Source: Ornithinimicrobium sp. F0845 (GTDB lineage Bacteria > Actinomycetota > Actinomycetes > Actinomycetales > Dermatophilaceae). Taken from it: a stretch of 64,000 nt of DNA. A program made the position numbers and the translations under genes. Of this stretch, positions 51,240 through 60,492 are shown in pieces. Where the stretch lies: contig NZ_JALKAL010000002.1 in NCBI RefSeq assembly GCF_023015765.1, positions 407,778 to 471,777 on the forward strand, written 5' to 3'. Each line of letters begins with the position of its first letter. Within the stretch, counting starts at the first letter, position 1. Under the pieces are notes generated by a model. The model had not been told where the DNA came from. It made no database searches and worked only from the letters and a program-made list of their open reading frames with translations.

Positions 51240-52430
51240 ATGATCGGACACGACGCCTTCCTGATCGATGCCGTGCGCACCCCCTTCGGCAAGCTGCGCG
51301 GCGGACTGTCGCACGTGCGCACCGACGACCTCGGCGCGGTGCCGATCCGCTCGCTCCTGGCGCGGCACCCTGGGCTGGATCCGGCCACGATCGAGGACGT
51401 CGTCTACGGCAACACCAACGGCGCCGGTGAGGAGAACCGCAACGTCGCCCGCATGTCCGCGCTCCTCGCGGGGCTCCCGGTGACCGTGCCCGGCTCGACC
51501 GTGAACCGGCTGTGCGCCTCGGGCTCGGAGGCGCTGGTGCAGGCCTCCCGCGCGGTGGCGGTCGGCGACGCCCGCCTGGTCATCGCCGGCGGGGTGGAGG
51601 GCATGAGCCGGGCGCCCTACGTCCTGCCCAAGCCCGAGGAGGCGCTGCCCCGCCAGATGGAGCTGCACCAGACCACGGTGGGCTGGCGGATGGTCAACCC
51701 CACCTTCCCGGACGAGTGGACGATGTCGCTGGGGGCCAGCGCCCAGGCTGTTGCTGCTGCGCGCGGCATCGGCCGGGACGAGCAGGACGAGTATGCCGTG
51801 CGCTCCCATCAGCTGGTCCACGCCGCCTACGAGCGGGGCGCCCACGAGGGGTTCGTGGTCCCGCTCGAGGGCGTGGAGCGGGACGAGTCGTTGCGCCCGG
51901 AGGCTTCTGCGGAGAGCCTGGGTGCGCTGCGGCCGGCCTTTACGCCGGACGGCGCGGTGACGGCCGGCAACTCATCCCCGATCAACGACGGTGCGCTCGC
52001 GGCGCTGGTCGGCACGGCCGAGGCGGCTGCTGAGCTGGGCGTGGAGCCGATCGCCCGGATCGTCGGGTCACGCACCGTCGCCGTGTCACCGGAACTGTTC
52101 GCGGTGGCGCCCGTCCCGGCCATCCGGCAGCTGCTCGAGCGCGAGGGCCTGGGCTTCGACGACATCGACCTGTGGGAGATCAACGAGGCCTTCGCGGCGA
52201 TGGTCCTCTCGGTCCTGCACGACCTGCCGGAGCTCGACCCGTCGAAGGTGAACGTCAACGGCGGCGCCATCGCGATCGGGCACCCGCTCGGCGCCAGTGC
52301 CCCGAGGGTCGTCGTGGACCTGGCCCGGGAGTTGGCCCGCCGCGGCGGCGGCCTCGGCATCGCCGCTGCCTGCATCGGCGTCGGTCAGGGCACCGCCGTG
52401 CTCATCGAGGTGCCACGCGTCGACGCCTGA
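51240..52430 (+). CDS. Acetyl-CoA C-acyltransferase (thiolase)
   Basis: 396 residues of thiolase class II/PaaJ-type. Nucleophilic Cys in NRLCASGSEAL (about 91), His in GGAIAIGHPLGASAPR and the second Cys in AACIGVGQGTA. It could perform the last thiolytic cleavage of a beta-oxidation-like aromatic route; at the edge of the 51-64 kb catabolic region. A 250-base repeat element follows its stop. Confidence 0.88.
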   Translation: MIGHDAFLIDAVRTPFGKLRGGLSHVRTDDLGAVPIRSLLARHPGLDPATIEDVVYGNTNGAGEENRNVARMSALLAGLPVTVPGSTVNRLCASGSEALVQASRAVAVGDARLVIAGGVEGMSRAPYVLPKPEEALPRQMELHQTTVGWRMVNPTFPDEWTMSLGASAQAVAAARGIGRDEQDEYAVRSHQLVHAAYERGAHEGFVVPLEGVERDESLRPEASAESLGALRPAFTPDGAVTAGNSSPINDGALAALVGTAEAAAELGVEPIARIVGSRTVAVSPELFAVAPVPAIRQLLEREGLGFDDIDLWEINEAFAAMVLSVLHDLPELDPSKVNVNGGAIAIGHPLGASAPRVVVDLARELARRGGGLGIAAACIGVGQGTAVLIEVPRVDA

Positions 52431-52455
52431 GGCGAGTCCATCCGCCCGCACCTCC

Positions 52456-52704
52456 CGGAGACGTGACATCGGTGTCCCACCTGCACCAGCCCAGGACTGG
52501 TGCGCGTGCTGCTCCAGTGACAACGCTGGCGCACCTGCCACCCCAGTGACAACGCTGGCGCACCTGCCACCCCAGTGACAACGCTGGTGCACCTGCCGCT
52601 CCAGTGACAACAGTGGCGCACCTGCCACCCCAGTGACAACAGTGGTGCGGGAGGTGCACCAGTGTTCCTTTGGTGTGTGCCGTGCACCGATGTCACGTCT
52701 CCCG
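52456..52704. repeat. Element with terminal inverted repeats enclosing five 29-bp direct repeats
   Basis: GGAGACGTGACATCGGTG (52457-52474) returns inverted at 52685-52702. Inside are five copies of a 29-bp unit starting CCAGTGACAAC at 52514, 52543, 52572, 52601 and 52630, the last incomplete. Each unit holds a small stem CCAGTG/CGCTGG with an ACAA loop. It lies exactly in the gap between convergent thiolase and mutase genes and has no ORF that looks real. Confidence 0.8.
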
Positions 52705-52819
52705 ACAGCGGGCACCGCCACCGGGCGAGCCGCACCACCGGACAGGCCACACCCTGGGCACGGGCACGCCAGAGCCCGGCACGACGAGCGCCCTGAGCAG
52801 TCTCAGGCGCCGGCGCGCC

Positions 52820-54355
52820 TCAGAAGTCGGCGGAGGGTCGCCAGCTGCCGAGCTCGTCGCGCAGCACCGCGACGACCTCGCCGAGCGTGGCGTAGGCCTT
52901 GACCGCCTCGATCGTGGCGGGCATCACCGACCGGCCCGCAGCCACGTCCTCGGCGAGTCGTGCCAGGGCCGCGTCGACCGCGGCCTGGTCGCGGGTCTCC
53001 CGCAGCCGTCGCACCGAGTCGGCCTGATCCTGCTCGGTGCCGGGGTCGATCTCGAAGACCTCCAGCGGCTCGGTCTCGGCGGGGAACCGGTTCACCCCGA
53101 CCACGACCCGCTCCCCCGACTCGACCGCCTGCGAGTGGCGGTAGGCGGCCTCGGCCAGGTCCCGGGCGAAACGCCCGGAGTTGATCGCCTCCAGCGCCCC
53201 GCCGCGCTGCTCGATGTCCTCCATCAGCGACCAGATCGAGGACTCGAGCTCGTCGGTCAGCTGCTCCACGGCATACGACCCGGCGAACGGATCGAGGGTC
53301 TGGGTGAGCCCGGTCTCGAAGGCGACCACCTGCTGGGTCCGCAGCGCCAGGGTCGCGGCGGCGGCCGTGGGCACGCCCAGGGCCTCGTCGTAGGCGGAGA
53401 CGTGGAGGGTCTGGACCCCGGCGAGCGCCGCGACGGTGGCCTCGATGGAGGTCCGGGCGACGTTGTTCATCGGCTGCTGCGCGGTCAGGGTCGAGCCGGC
53501 GGTGAAGGCGAAGATCCGCAGCTGCTGGCTGCGCGGGTCCTGTGCGCCGTAGGTCTCCTTGAGCAGCCTGGCCCAGACGCGGCGCGCGGCGCGGAACTTG
53601 GCGACCTCGGGCAGCACGTCGGTAGTGATGGCCAGGAAGGTGAACAGCGTCGGGGCGACCTGGTCGACGTCGACGCCGCGCCGCACGCACTCGTCGAGAT
53701 AGGCGCGGGCGTTGGCGAAGGTGAACGCGATCTCCTGCGTGGCCGAGGCCCCGGACTCGCGGATGTGGTAGCCGCTCATCGCCAGCGGGGTCCAGCGCGG
53801 CGTCTCGCGGGCGACGTGCTCGATGCAGTCGACGGCCAGCCGCAGCGACGCCTCCGGCGGGAAGATCTGGGTGCCGCGGGCGATGAACTCCTTGAGCACG
53901 TCGTTCTGGATGAACATGCCGAACTCGTTGGGGTGCACGCCCCGCTTCTCCGCGAGCGCCACGAACAGCGCGGCCCACAGGTAGCCGATCGAGTTGGCGG
54001 TGGTGCGCACCTGGGACAGCTCCTCCAGCGGGATGCCGTCCATCAGCACCTCGATGTCGGCGAGGGAGTCGATCGCGACGCCGACCCGCCCGACCTCCCC
54101 GACCGCCCGCGGGTCGTCAGAGTCGATGCCCATCTGGCTGGGCAGGTCCATCGCCACCGAGAAGCCGGTCACGCCCGCGTCGAGCAGGGCACGGAAGCGC
54201 TCGTTGGACTCCCGCGCGGTGCCGAACCCGGCATACTGCCCCATGATCCACACCCTGGGCTCGTCGCTGACCCCGCGGGTGTAGGGGTAGTCGCCCGGGT
54301 GCTCGGCCTCCGGCGGCGCGTAGTCGGTGCGCAGCGTCGGGTCCTCCCAGCTCAC
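52820..54355 (-). CDS. Methylmalonyl-CoA mutase-like large subunit lacking the B12-binding domain
   Basis: 511 residues: the (beta/alpha)8 acyl-CoA domain of AdoCbl mutases ends where a B12-binding domain would begin, as in two-component mutases. Tyr41 (QYAGFG) and Arg160 (KEFIARGT) match methylmalonyl-CoA mutase Tyr89/Arg207, not the Ile/Gln or Phe/Gln pairs of 2-hydroxyisobutyryl- or isobutyryl-CoA mutases. No small subunit, MeaB chaperone or epimerase gene is nearby. GTG at 54355 overlaps the ligase stop. Last gene of the aromatic-CoA operon; the small subunit must be elsewhere. Confidence 0.8.
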   Translation of the reverse strand: MSWEDPTLRTDYAPPEAEHPGDYPYTRGVSDEPRVWIMGQYAGFGTARESNERFRALLDAGVTGFSVAMDLPSQMGIDSDDPRAVGEVGRVGVAIDSLADIEVLMDGIPLEELSQVRTTANSIGYLWAALFVALAEKRGVHPNEFGMFIQNDVLKEFIARGTQIFPPEASLRLAVDCIEHVARETPRWTPLAMSGYHIRESGASATQEIAFTFANARAYLDECVRRGVDVDQVAPTLFTFLAITTDVLPEVAKFRAARRVWARLLKETYGAQDPRSQQLRIFAFTAGSTLTAQQPMNNVARTSIEATVAALAGVQTLHVSAYDEALGVPTAAAATLALRTQQVVAFETGLTQTLDPFAGSYAVEQLTDELESSIWSLMEDIEQRGGALEAINSGRFARDLAEAAYRHSQAVESGERVVVGVNRFPAETEPLEVFEIDPGTEQDQADSVRRLRETRDQAAVDAALARLAEDVAAGRSVMPATIEAVKAYATLGEVVAVLRDELGSWRPSADF

Positions 54356-55902
54356 GACGTCGCTCCTTCCGCCGGCTCCTCCAGCTGGGCGCGGAGGACC
54401 TTCTTGGCGATCTTGCCGGTCGAGTTGAGCGGGAACTCGCCCACCACCCGCACCTCCTTGGGCTTCTTGTATGACGCCAGGCGGGTCGCGCAGAAGTCGC
54501 GGACCTGGTCCTCGGTCACCTGGGCACCGGCCCGGGCGGTGACCAGGGCGACGACGCGCTGCCCCCAGTCGGGGTCGGCGACCCCGACCACCGCGACCTC
54601 GTCGATGCCGGGGGCCTCGGCGATGACCTCCTCGACCTCGCGGGGGTAGATGTTGTAGCCGCCCGAGATGATCATGTCGCCCTTGCGGTCGATCAACCAC
54701 AGGTGGCCGTCCTCGGACAGGCGCCCGAGGTCGCCGGTGTGCAGCCACCCGTCGACGACCGCCTTGGACAGGTCAGTGCGCTGCGCGGCGTTGTAGTAGC
54801 CGGCCATCACGTGGTCGCCGCGCGTGACGACCTCGCCGACCTCACCTGGGCGCAGCGGCTGGCCGTCCTCGTCGACGACGCCCAGCTCGACCCCGAGGGC
54901 GGGGCGGCCGGCGCTGGTGAGCAGCTCGGGCTCACCGGCCAGGCCGCGGGCGTGGTCGGCGGCGTCAAGCACGGTGACCGGGGGGATGGCCTCGACGAGC
55001 CCGTAGTACTGCACCAGGTGCGGAGTCAGCTCGTCGTGGGCGCGGCGCATCTGCTCCGGGGGCATCGGGGCGCCGGCGTAGCCGAGCATCTTCAGGCCGG
55101 CCAGGTCCTCGCGGGCTGCGCCGCTGGAGAGCAGGCGGGCGACCATCGTCGGGACGAGTGCGGTGTGCGTGGCGCCGCGCTCGGCGACGGACTCCAGGAA
55201 GGTCTGCGGGTCCCACGTCGGCAGCACCAGCTGCCGGGCGCCGGCCACCAGGAACGGCAGGACGAACAGGCCGGAGGTGTGCGTGACCGGCCCGGCGTGG
55301 ACGTAGCAGTCGTCCGGGCCCGGCGGCCCGCCGAGCACGTCGAAGGTCATGTTGACGACCGAGGCCACCCAGTTGCGGTGGGTGCGCTGAGCGCCCTTGG
55401 GGTGGCCGGTCGTGCCGGAGGAGTAGTGCAGCCCGCACAGGTCGTCGGGGTCGCGCGGCGGCAGGAGACCCGGCGTGGCACCCGCGACGAGCTGCTCGAG
55501 CGAAGTCTCAGGACCGTCGCCGACCACCACGACGTGCTCGATCTGCTCACGCACGGGAGCGACGTCGGCGCCGAAGCGCTCGTGGTAGATCAGGCCGCGC
55601 GCGGCGCAGTCGCCGGCGATCCGCTGCCAGTCGGTGGGGTGGAGCCGGTAGTTCAGGGCGACCCGCACCAGCCCGGCGGCGCGGATCGCCAGGTCCGTCT
55701 CGAGGTATGCCGTGCTGTTGCTCTGCAGGTCCAGCACCCGATCACCCGGGTTGAGCCCGAGGGACAGCAGGCCGGCAGCGATCCTGGTGACCCGGTCGGC
55801 GAGCTCGGCGAAGGTGCGCCGGTCGGCGGTGTCCGATCCCTCCACCGCGACGCGGTCCCCGAAGCGGTGGCCGGCCCGGGTGACGAGCGTGCCGATGTCC
55901 AT
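54352..55902 (-). CDS. AMP-forming acyl/aryl-CoA ligase
   Basis: 516 residues of the ANL superfamily. P-loop YSSGTTGHPKGAQRTHRN (about 168-185), A5 motif YGLVEAIPPVT, A7 GDLGRLSEDGHLWLIDRKGDMIISGG, catalytic Lys in NSTGKIAKK near the C-terminus. It would activate an aromatic acid (anthranilate, salicylate or benzoate-like) to its CoA thioester for the fused monooxygenase of the same operon. Starts 4 bases after the ADP-forming ligase stop. Confidence 0.85.
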   Translation of the reverse strand: MDIGTLVTRAGHRFGDRVAVEGSDTADRRTFAELADRVTRIAAGLLSLGLNPGDRVLDLQSNSTAYLETDLAIRAAGLVRVALNYRLHPTDWQRIAGDCAARGLIYHERFGADVAPVREQIEHVVVVGDGPETSLEQLVAGATPGLLPPRDPDDLCGLHYSSGTTGHPKGAQRTHRNWVASVVNMTFDVLGGPPGPDDCYVHAGPVTHTSGLFVLPFLVAGARQLVLPTWDPQTFLESVAERGATHTALVPTMVARLLSSGAAREDLAGLKMLGYAGAPMPPEQMRRAHDELTPHLVQYYGLVEAIPPVTVLDAADHARGLAGEPELLTSAGRPALGVELGVVDEDGQPLRPGEVGEVVTRGDHVMAGYYNAAQRTDLSKAVVDGWLHTGDLGRLSEDGHLWLIDRKGDMIISGGYNIYPREVEEVIAEAPGIDEVAVVGVADPDWGQRVVALVTARAGAQVTEDQVRDFCATRLASYKKPKEVRVVGEFPLNSTGKIAKKVLRAQLEEPAEGATS

Positions 55903-55906
55903 CTGG

Positions 55907-57973
55907 TCAGTCTCCTGTCTGGGTCACGGCGAGCGCGGCATCGAGGATCCGGCAGCCCTGTCCCTCGGTCAGCACGGTGACCGGGTTGAGGTCGAGCTCA
56001 GCACCGGCGGGCAGCTCGGCCGCCAGGTCGGCGATGCCGACGATGGCCGCGACCAGGGCGGCCCGGTCGCCCGGGTCCTGTCCCCGGACCCCGGCGAGCA
56101 GCCGCCCGAGCTGGGTCTCGTCGAGCATCTCCTCGACGTCGTCCCGGTCGACCGGCAGCAGCCGCAGCGCGACGTCGGCCACGATCTCGGTGAGGACGCC
56201 ACCGACACCGACGCTGAGGACACGACCGAGCGGGGTGTCGGTGCTGCCGACCAGTGCCTCGACTCCGCCGGGCACCATCTCCTCGACGAGGACCTCCCCA
56301 CCCATCGCCGCGAGACCGTCGAAGACCTCGCTCGCGCGGTCCGGCGTCACGTCCAGCACGACACCGCCGGCGTCGGACTTGTGCAGCAGCCCGGGCACGA
56401 CGGCCTTGGCCACGGCCCGGCCCCCGGCCTCCTCGACGGCGGCGACGGCGTCCTGTCGGTCGGCGGCCTTGCGCCCGACCGGCACCGGCAGCCCGCGTCG
56501 GGCCAAGAGGTCCTTGAGCCCCTGCTCATCGAGCGCGGCCCAGTCCTGGTCGCCCTCGGGGACCGGTCGCGCCTCGGGGCGAGGTCTCCGCGGCCTCGCG
56601 AACTCGGCGAGCGCCGCCAGTGCCCGCACCGCCCGTGCCGGGGTCTGGTAGACCGGCAGCCCCGCGGCACGCATCGCCGCCGAGGCCTGCGGGGCCAGGT
56701 GGTCCGCGCCGGTGCGCACGGCGATGACCGGCACGCCGGTCTGCTGACGCACCCGGGAGAGCGCAGTGACGACCTGGTCCACGTCGGAGCCGGTCAGCAC
56801 GCAGAAGCACGCGACGATGGCGTCGACCCCCTCGTCGCCGGCGATCGCGGCGAGCGCGTCGTTGAACAGCGCGGGGTTGCTCATCACCGAAGCGGTCACG
56901 TCGACCGGGTTGGCGGTCGAGCCGTAGGCCGGGACGATCTCCTCCAGGGTGGCCAGCGTCTGCTCCGACAACTGCGCCAGGGTCATCCCCCGCGCCTCGA
57001 TCGCGTCGGCGGCCAGGATGCCCGACCCGCCCGAGGTGGTGACCACGGCGACCCGCCGGATCGAGCCGCCGCGGACCGCATCGACCAGGCCCATCACGTC
57101 ACCGACGTCCAGCAGCTCATCGACGTCGTCGACGCGGACCACCCCGGCCTGGCGCAGCGCAGCGTCGACCACCCTGTCCTGCGCGGCGAGCGCCCCGGTG
57201 TGTGAGGCCGCGGCCTGGGCACCGGCCTCCGAGCGCCCCGCCTTGAGCAGGGCGACCGGCGTCCCCCCGGCCACCACCCGGGCGAGGCTGGGCAGGTCAC
57301 CGAGGGACTCGGCATACGCCAGCAGTCCGGCACAGCCGGGCTCGGTCGCCAGCTCGGTCATCACCTCGGTGGCGGTCAGGTCGGCCTCGTTGCCGGTGTT
57401 GACCACCCAGCCGAGACCGAGCCCCCGTTCGAAGGCGAGCGAGACCGCGCCGTAGCCCAGCGCGCCGCTCTGGCTGACGAAGCCGAGGTGGCCCGGCACG
57501 AGCTCGGTGCGCTCCCCCGAGAACAGCGGGCTGAACGAGCTGACCTGACCGGTCGCGGTGCCGACCGTGCCGATGCAGTTGGGCCCGAGGACCCGCACCC
57601 CGAGCTCGCGGGCCGTGGTGACCAGCTCGTCCTGCAGCGCGGCGCCGGCCCCGCCGGTCTCGGCGAAGCCGCTGGAGCAGACCACGACCACCGGCACCCC
57701 CGCCGCGGCACAGTCGCGGACCGCGTCGATCACCTTGTCGGCCACGACCATCACCATGGCGAGGTCGACCTGGCCGGGCACCTCGGCGACCGAGGAGTAT
57801 GACGTGAGGCCGGCGACCGCGGCACCGTCCGGGCGGATCGGGTAGATGCCGCCGGCGTAGCCGTAGCGCTGCATGAACTGCACCGGCAGCCGGCCGATGG
57901 CACCGGCCCGGTCGCTGGCGCCGATCACGGCGACGCCGCGCGCCGCCCAGAGGGGTCGCAGGTCGCTGCTCAC
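55907..57973 (-). CDS. ADP-forming acetate/acyl-CoA ligase (fused alpha-beta subunits)
   Basis: 688 residues. Order: CoA-binding domain (about 5-135), succinyl-CoA ligase-like domain with phosphohistidine candidate SHTGALAAQD, and a C-terminal ATP-grasp domain (about 465-685; GLPVPVGRKAADR, then GLLHKSDAGGVVLDV). It makes or uses CoA thioesters at the cost of one high-energy bond. GTG start overlaps the monooxygenase stop (GTGA). Whether it acts on the aromatic acid or on the short acids left after ring opening is unknown. Confidence 0.82.
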   Translation of the reverse strand: MSSDLRPLWAARGVAVIGASDRAGAIGRLPVQFMQRYGYAGGIYPIRPDGAAVAGLTSYSSVAEVPGQVDLAMVMVVADKVIDAVRDCAAAGVPVVVVCSSGFAETGGAGAALQDELVTTARELGVRVLGPNCIGTVGTATGQVSSFSPLFSGERTELVPGHLGFVSQSGALGYGAVSLAFERGLGLGWVVNTGNEADLTATEVMTELATEPGCAGLLAYAESLGDLPSLARVVAGGTPVALLKAGRSEAGAQAAASHTGALAAQDRVVDAALRQAGVVRVDDVDELLDVGDVMGLVDAVRGGSIRRVAVVTTSGGSGILAADAIEARGMTLAQLSEQTLATLEEIVPAYGSTANPVDVTASVMSNPALFNDALAAIAGDEGVDAIVACFCVLTGSDVDQVVTALSRVRQQTGVPVIAVRTGADHLAPQASAAMRAAGLPVYQTPARAVRALAALAEFARPRRPRPEARPVPEGDQDWAALDEQGLKDLLARRGLPVPVGRKAADRQDAVAAVEEAGGRAVAKAVVPGLLHKSDAGGVVLDVTPDRASEVFDGLAAMGGEVLVEEMVPGGVEALVGSTDTPLGRVLSVGVGGVLTEIVADVALRLLPVDRDDVEEMLDETQLGRLLAGVRGQDPGDRAALVAAIVGIADLAAELPAGAELDLNPVTVLTEGQGCRILDAALAVTQTGD

Positions 57974-60402
57974 GCCTCGACCCCCGCGGGCGCGTGGTCC
58001 GGCACGCGCCCGGGGTCTGCGGGGGCTGCGCCCGGGGCCGACCGCGGCCTCCAGCGGGCGTGCCTGGTGCCCTGCTCCCCCTCGCGCACCAGCTGCAGCC
58101 GCGGCTTGGGCTCCTCGCTCCGGCCGCCCTGCGTCTTGCGCCGCCCGGCCCGCCACGGCATCGGCCAGACCGCTCCCGGCCCGTCGTAGTCCTGCTCGAC
58201 CGCCGCGTGCAGCGTCCAGTTCGGGTCGTAGAGGTGGGCTCGCCCGACGGCGCACAGGTCGGCCCGGCCCGCGAGCACGATGGAGTTCACGTCGTCCCAG
58301 GAGGAGATGATCCCGACCGCGATGGTGGGGATGCCGACCCGGTTGCGGATCGCGTCGGCGAACGGGGTCTGGTAGGACCGGCCGAACGCCGGCGTCTCCT
58401 GCGGCGTCACCTGTCCGGTCGACACGTCGATGGCAGCGGCCCCGGCCTGCTGGAAGGCTCGGGCGATCTCCACCGCGTCGTCGACGTCGATGCCGCCCTC
58501 GACCCAGTCCGTGGCGGAGATCCGCACGGTCATCGGCCGCTCGGCGGGCCACACCTCGCGCATCGCGGCGAACACCTCGAGGGGATAGCGCAGCCGCCCT
58601 ACCAGTGGGCCGCCGTACTCATCGGTGCGCCGGTTGGTCACCGGGGAGATGAAGGAGGAGAGCAGGTAGCCGTGGCCGGCGTGCAGCTCCAGGACGTCGA
58701 AGCCCGCGCCCGCGCCGAGCCGGGCGGCGTGGACGAACTCGCCCTTGACCCGCTCCAGGTCCTCGAGAGTCATCTCTCGCGGCACCTGGTTGACGCCGGG
58801 CTGGTAGGCCAGCGGCGAGGGCCCCATCACGGGCCAGTTGCCGTCCTCGAGCGGCTCGTCCATGCCCTCCCACATGAGCTTGGTGGAGCCCTTGCGCCCC
58901 GAGTGCCCGACCTGGAGCCCGATCTTGGCCGCGCTCAGCCCGTGGACCGCGTCCACGATGCGCCCCCACTCCTCGGCCTGCTCCTGGGTCCAGATCCCGG
59001 CGCAGCCGGGCGTGATCCGGCCCTCCTCCGAGACGCACACCATCTCGGTCATCACCAGGCCCGCGCCGCCCATCGCCTTGCCGCCGAGGTGGATCATCCT
59101 GAAGTCGGTGGGCATGCCGTCGTCGTCGGAGACATACATGTCCATCGGGGAGACGACGACCCGGTTGGCCAGCTCGAGCTCCCCGAGACGGAAGGGCTGG
59201 AACATCGGCGGGGTGTCCTGACGTCCGCCGGGGGTGGCCCGGGTGAACCACTGGTCGATGCGCTCGACGAACTCGGGGTCGCGGACCCTGAGGTTGTCGT
59301 GGGTCACCCGCCGGCTGCGGGTCATGATGTTGAACGCGAACTGCTCGGGATCCTGGTGGCGGTACTGCCCGAGGTTCTCGAACCACTCCAGGGAGGCCTG
59401 CGCCGCGCGCTGGGTGGACTGCACGACCGGCTTGCGCTCCTCCTCGTACGCCGTGAGCGCGGCATCGAGGTCGGCGTGCTCGTGCAGGCAGGCGGCGAGC
59501 GCCAGCGAGTCCTCCATCGCCAGCTTGGTGCCCGACCCGATGGAGAAGTGCGCGGTGTGCGCGGCATCACCCAGGATGACGACGTTGCCGCGCTCCCCCG
59601 CCCGCCAGGACTCGTTGCGCACCGTGGTGAAGGAGATCCACCGCGAGTTGTTGGCCATCACCTCGTGGTCCTCGAAGATGTCGGCGCACAGCTCCCGCAC
59701 CCTGGCGATCGACTCCTCGTCGCTCTCCCCCGGGACCCACTGCCGACCTTCGGTGGCGTCGAACCCGGCCGCACGCCATACGTCCTCGTGCATCTCCAGG
59801 ATGAAGGTGGAGCCGGTGGCGTCGTAGGGGTAACCGTGCACCTGCATGACCCCGTGGGGGGTGTCCAGGATGTAGAACTTGAAGGCGTCGAAGACCTTGG
59901 AGGTGCCCAGCCACATGTACTTGCAGGCCCGCACGTCCAGGGTCGGCCGCAGGGTGTCGGCATAGCGGCGGCGGATGGCCGAGTTGAGGCCGTCGGCCGC
60001 CAGCACCAGGTCGTGCGAGGCAGCCAGCTCCTCGACGTCCGGCGCCTCGGTGCGGAAGTGCATGGTGACCCCGAGCTCGCGGCACCGCTGCTGCAGGATC
60101 TCCAGCAGCCGCTTGCGGGTCATCGCGGCGAAGCCGTGCCCGCCGGAGGTGAGCACCTGGCCGCCGACGTGCACGTCGATGTCGTCCCACCGGGCGAACT
60201 CGCGCTGCATCGTCTGAAAGACCCACGGGTCCGCGTGCTCGATGCCGCCGAGCGTCTCGTCGGAGAAGACCACCCCGAAGCCGAAGGTGTCGTCGGGCGC
60301 GTTCCGCTCCCACACGGTGATCTCGTGGGAGGGGTCGAGCGCCTTGGTCAGTGCCGCGAAGTAGAGCCCGCCCGGGCCTCCCCCGATGACCGCGATCCGC
60401 AT
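57970..60402 (-). CDS. Fused FAD monooxygenase / Old Yellow Enzyme, 2-aminobenzoyl-CoA monooxygenase/reductase type
   Basis: 810 residues. N-terminal class A flavin monooxygenase (about 1-380): GGGPGGLYFA (8-17) for FAD, GDAAHTAHFSIGSG for the FAD ribityl chain. C-terminal Old Yellow Enzyme domain (about 400-760): FMN barrel with VGHSGRKGS and ISATDWVEGG. This exact fusion is known from the bacterial 2-aminobenzoyl-CoA monooxygenase/reductase, which hydroxylates and reduces the anthraniloyl ring. A stand-alone salicylyl-CoA 5-hydroxylase has only the first half. The Arg/Pro-rich C-terminal 50 residues look unstructured. First gene of the operon; ATG at 60402. Confidence 0.85.
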   Translation of the reverse strand: MRIAVIGGGPGGLYFAALTKALDPSHEITVWERNAPDDTFGFGVVFSDETLGGIEHADPWVFQTMQREFARWDDIDVHVGGQVLTSGGHGFAAMTRKRLLEILQQRCRELGVTMHFRTEAPDVEELAASHDLVLAADGLNSAIRRRYADTLRPTLDVRACKYMWLGTSKVFDAFKFYILDTPHGVMQVHGYPYDATGSTFILEMHEDVWRAAGFDATEGRQWVPGESDEESIARVRELCADIFEDHEVMANNSRWISFTTVRNESWRAGERGNVVILGDAAHTAHFSIGSGTKLAMEDSLALAACLHEHADLDAALTAYEEERKPVVQSTQRAAQASLEWFENLGQYRHQDPEQFAFNIMTRSRRVTHDNLRVRDPEFVERIDQWFTRATPGGRQDTPPMFQPFRLGELELANRVVVSPMDMYVSDDDGMPTDFRMIHLGGKAMGGAGLVMTEMVCVSEEGRITPGCAGIWTQEQAEEWGRIVDAVHGLSAAKIGLQVGHSGRKGSTKLMWEGMDEPLEDGNWPVMGPSPLAYQPGVNQVPREMTLEDLERVKGEFVHAARLGAGAGFDVLELHAGHGYLLSSFISPVTNRRTDEYGGPLVGRLRYPLEVFAAMREVWPAERPMTVRISATDWVEGGIDVDDAVEIARAFQQAGAAAIDVSTGQVTPQETPAFGRSYQTPFADAIRNRVGIPTIAVGIISSWDDVNSIVLAGRADLCAVGRAHLYDPNWTLHAAVEQDYDGPGAVWPMPWRAGRRKTQGGRSEEPKPRLQLVREGEQGTRHARWRPRSAPGAAPADPGRVPDHAPAGVEA

Positions 60403-60437
60403 CCGCCGACTCCTTCGCCGTTGTCGTTGCCAGCCGC

Positions 60438-60472
60438 CTCAGACTATGTTGACTCTGAGACGGTCGTCAACA
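60438..60472. promoter_or_regulatory. Operator candidate between the monooxygenase and SDR genes
   Basis: Two interleaved inverted repeats occur in the 90-base divergent gap: CTCAGA...TCTGAG (60438-60459) and TGTTGAC...GTCAACA (60447-60472, 7-12-7). A TetR- or GntR-type regulator is plausible; no regulator gene is adjacent. Confidence 0.5.
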
Positions 60473-60492
60473 AGACGGAATGAGGGTGTGCC

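Noticed and set aside
52514-52652. 29-bp repeats considered as a small CRISPR array
   Set aside because: The units are directly joined without spacers, and no cas gene is present in the window.
57970-60402. Monofunctional salicylyl-CoA 5-hydroxylase
   Set aside because: The protein is twice as long and has a complete Old Yellow Enzyme domain, which fits the 2-aminobenzoyl-CoA monooxygenase/reductase type better.
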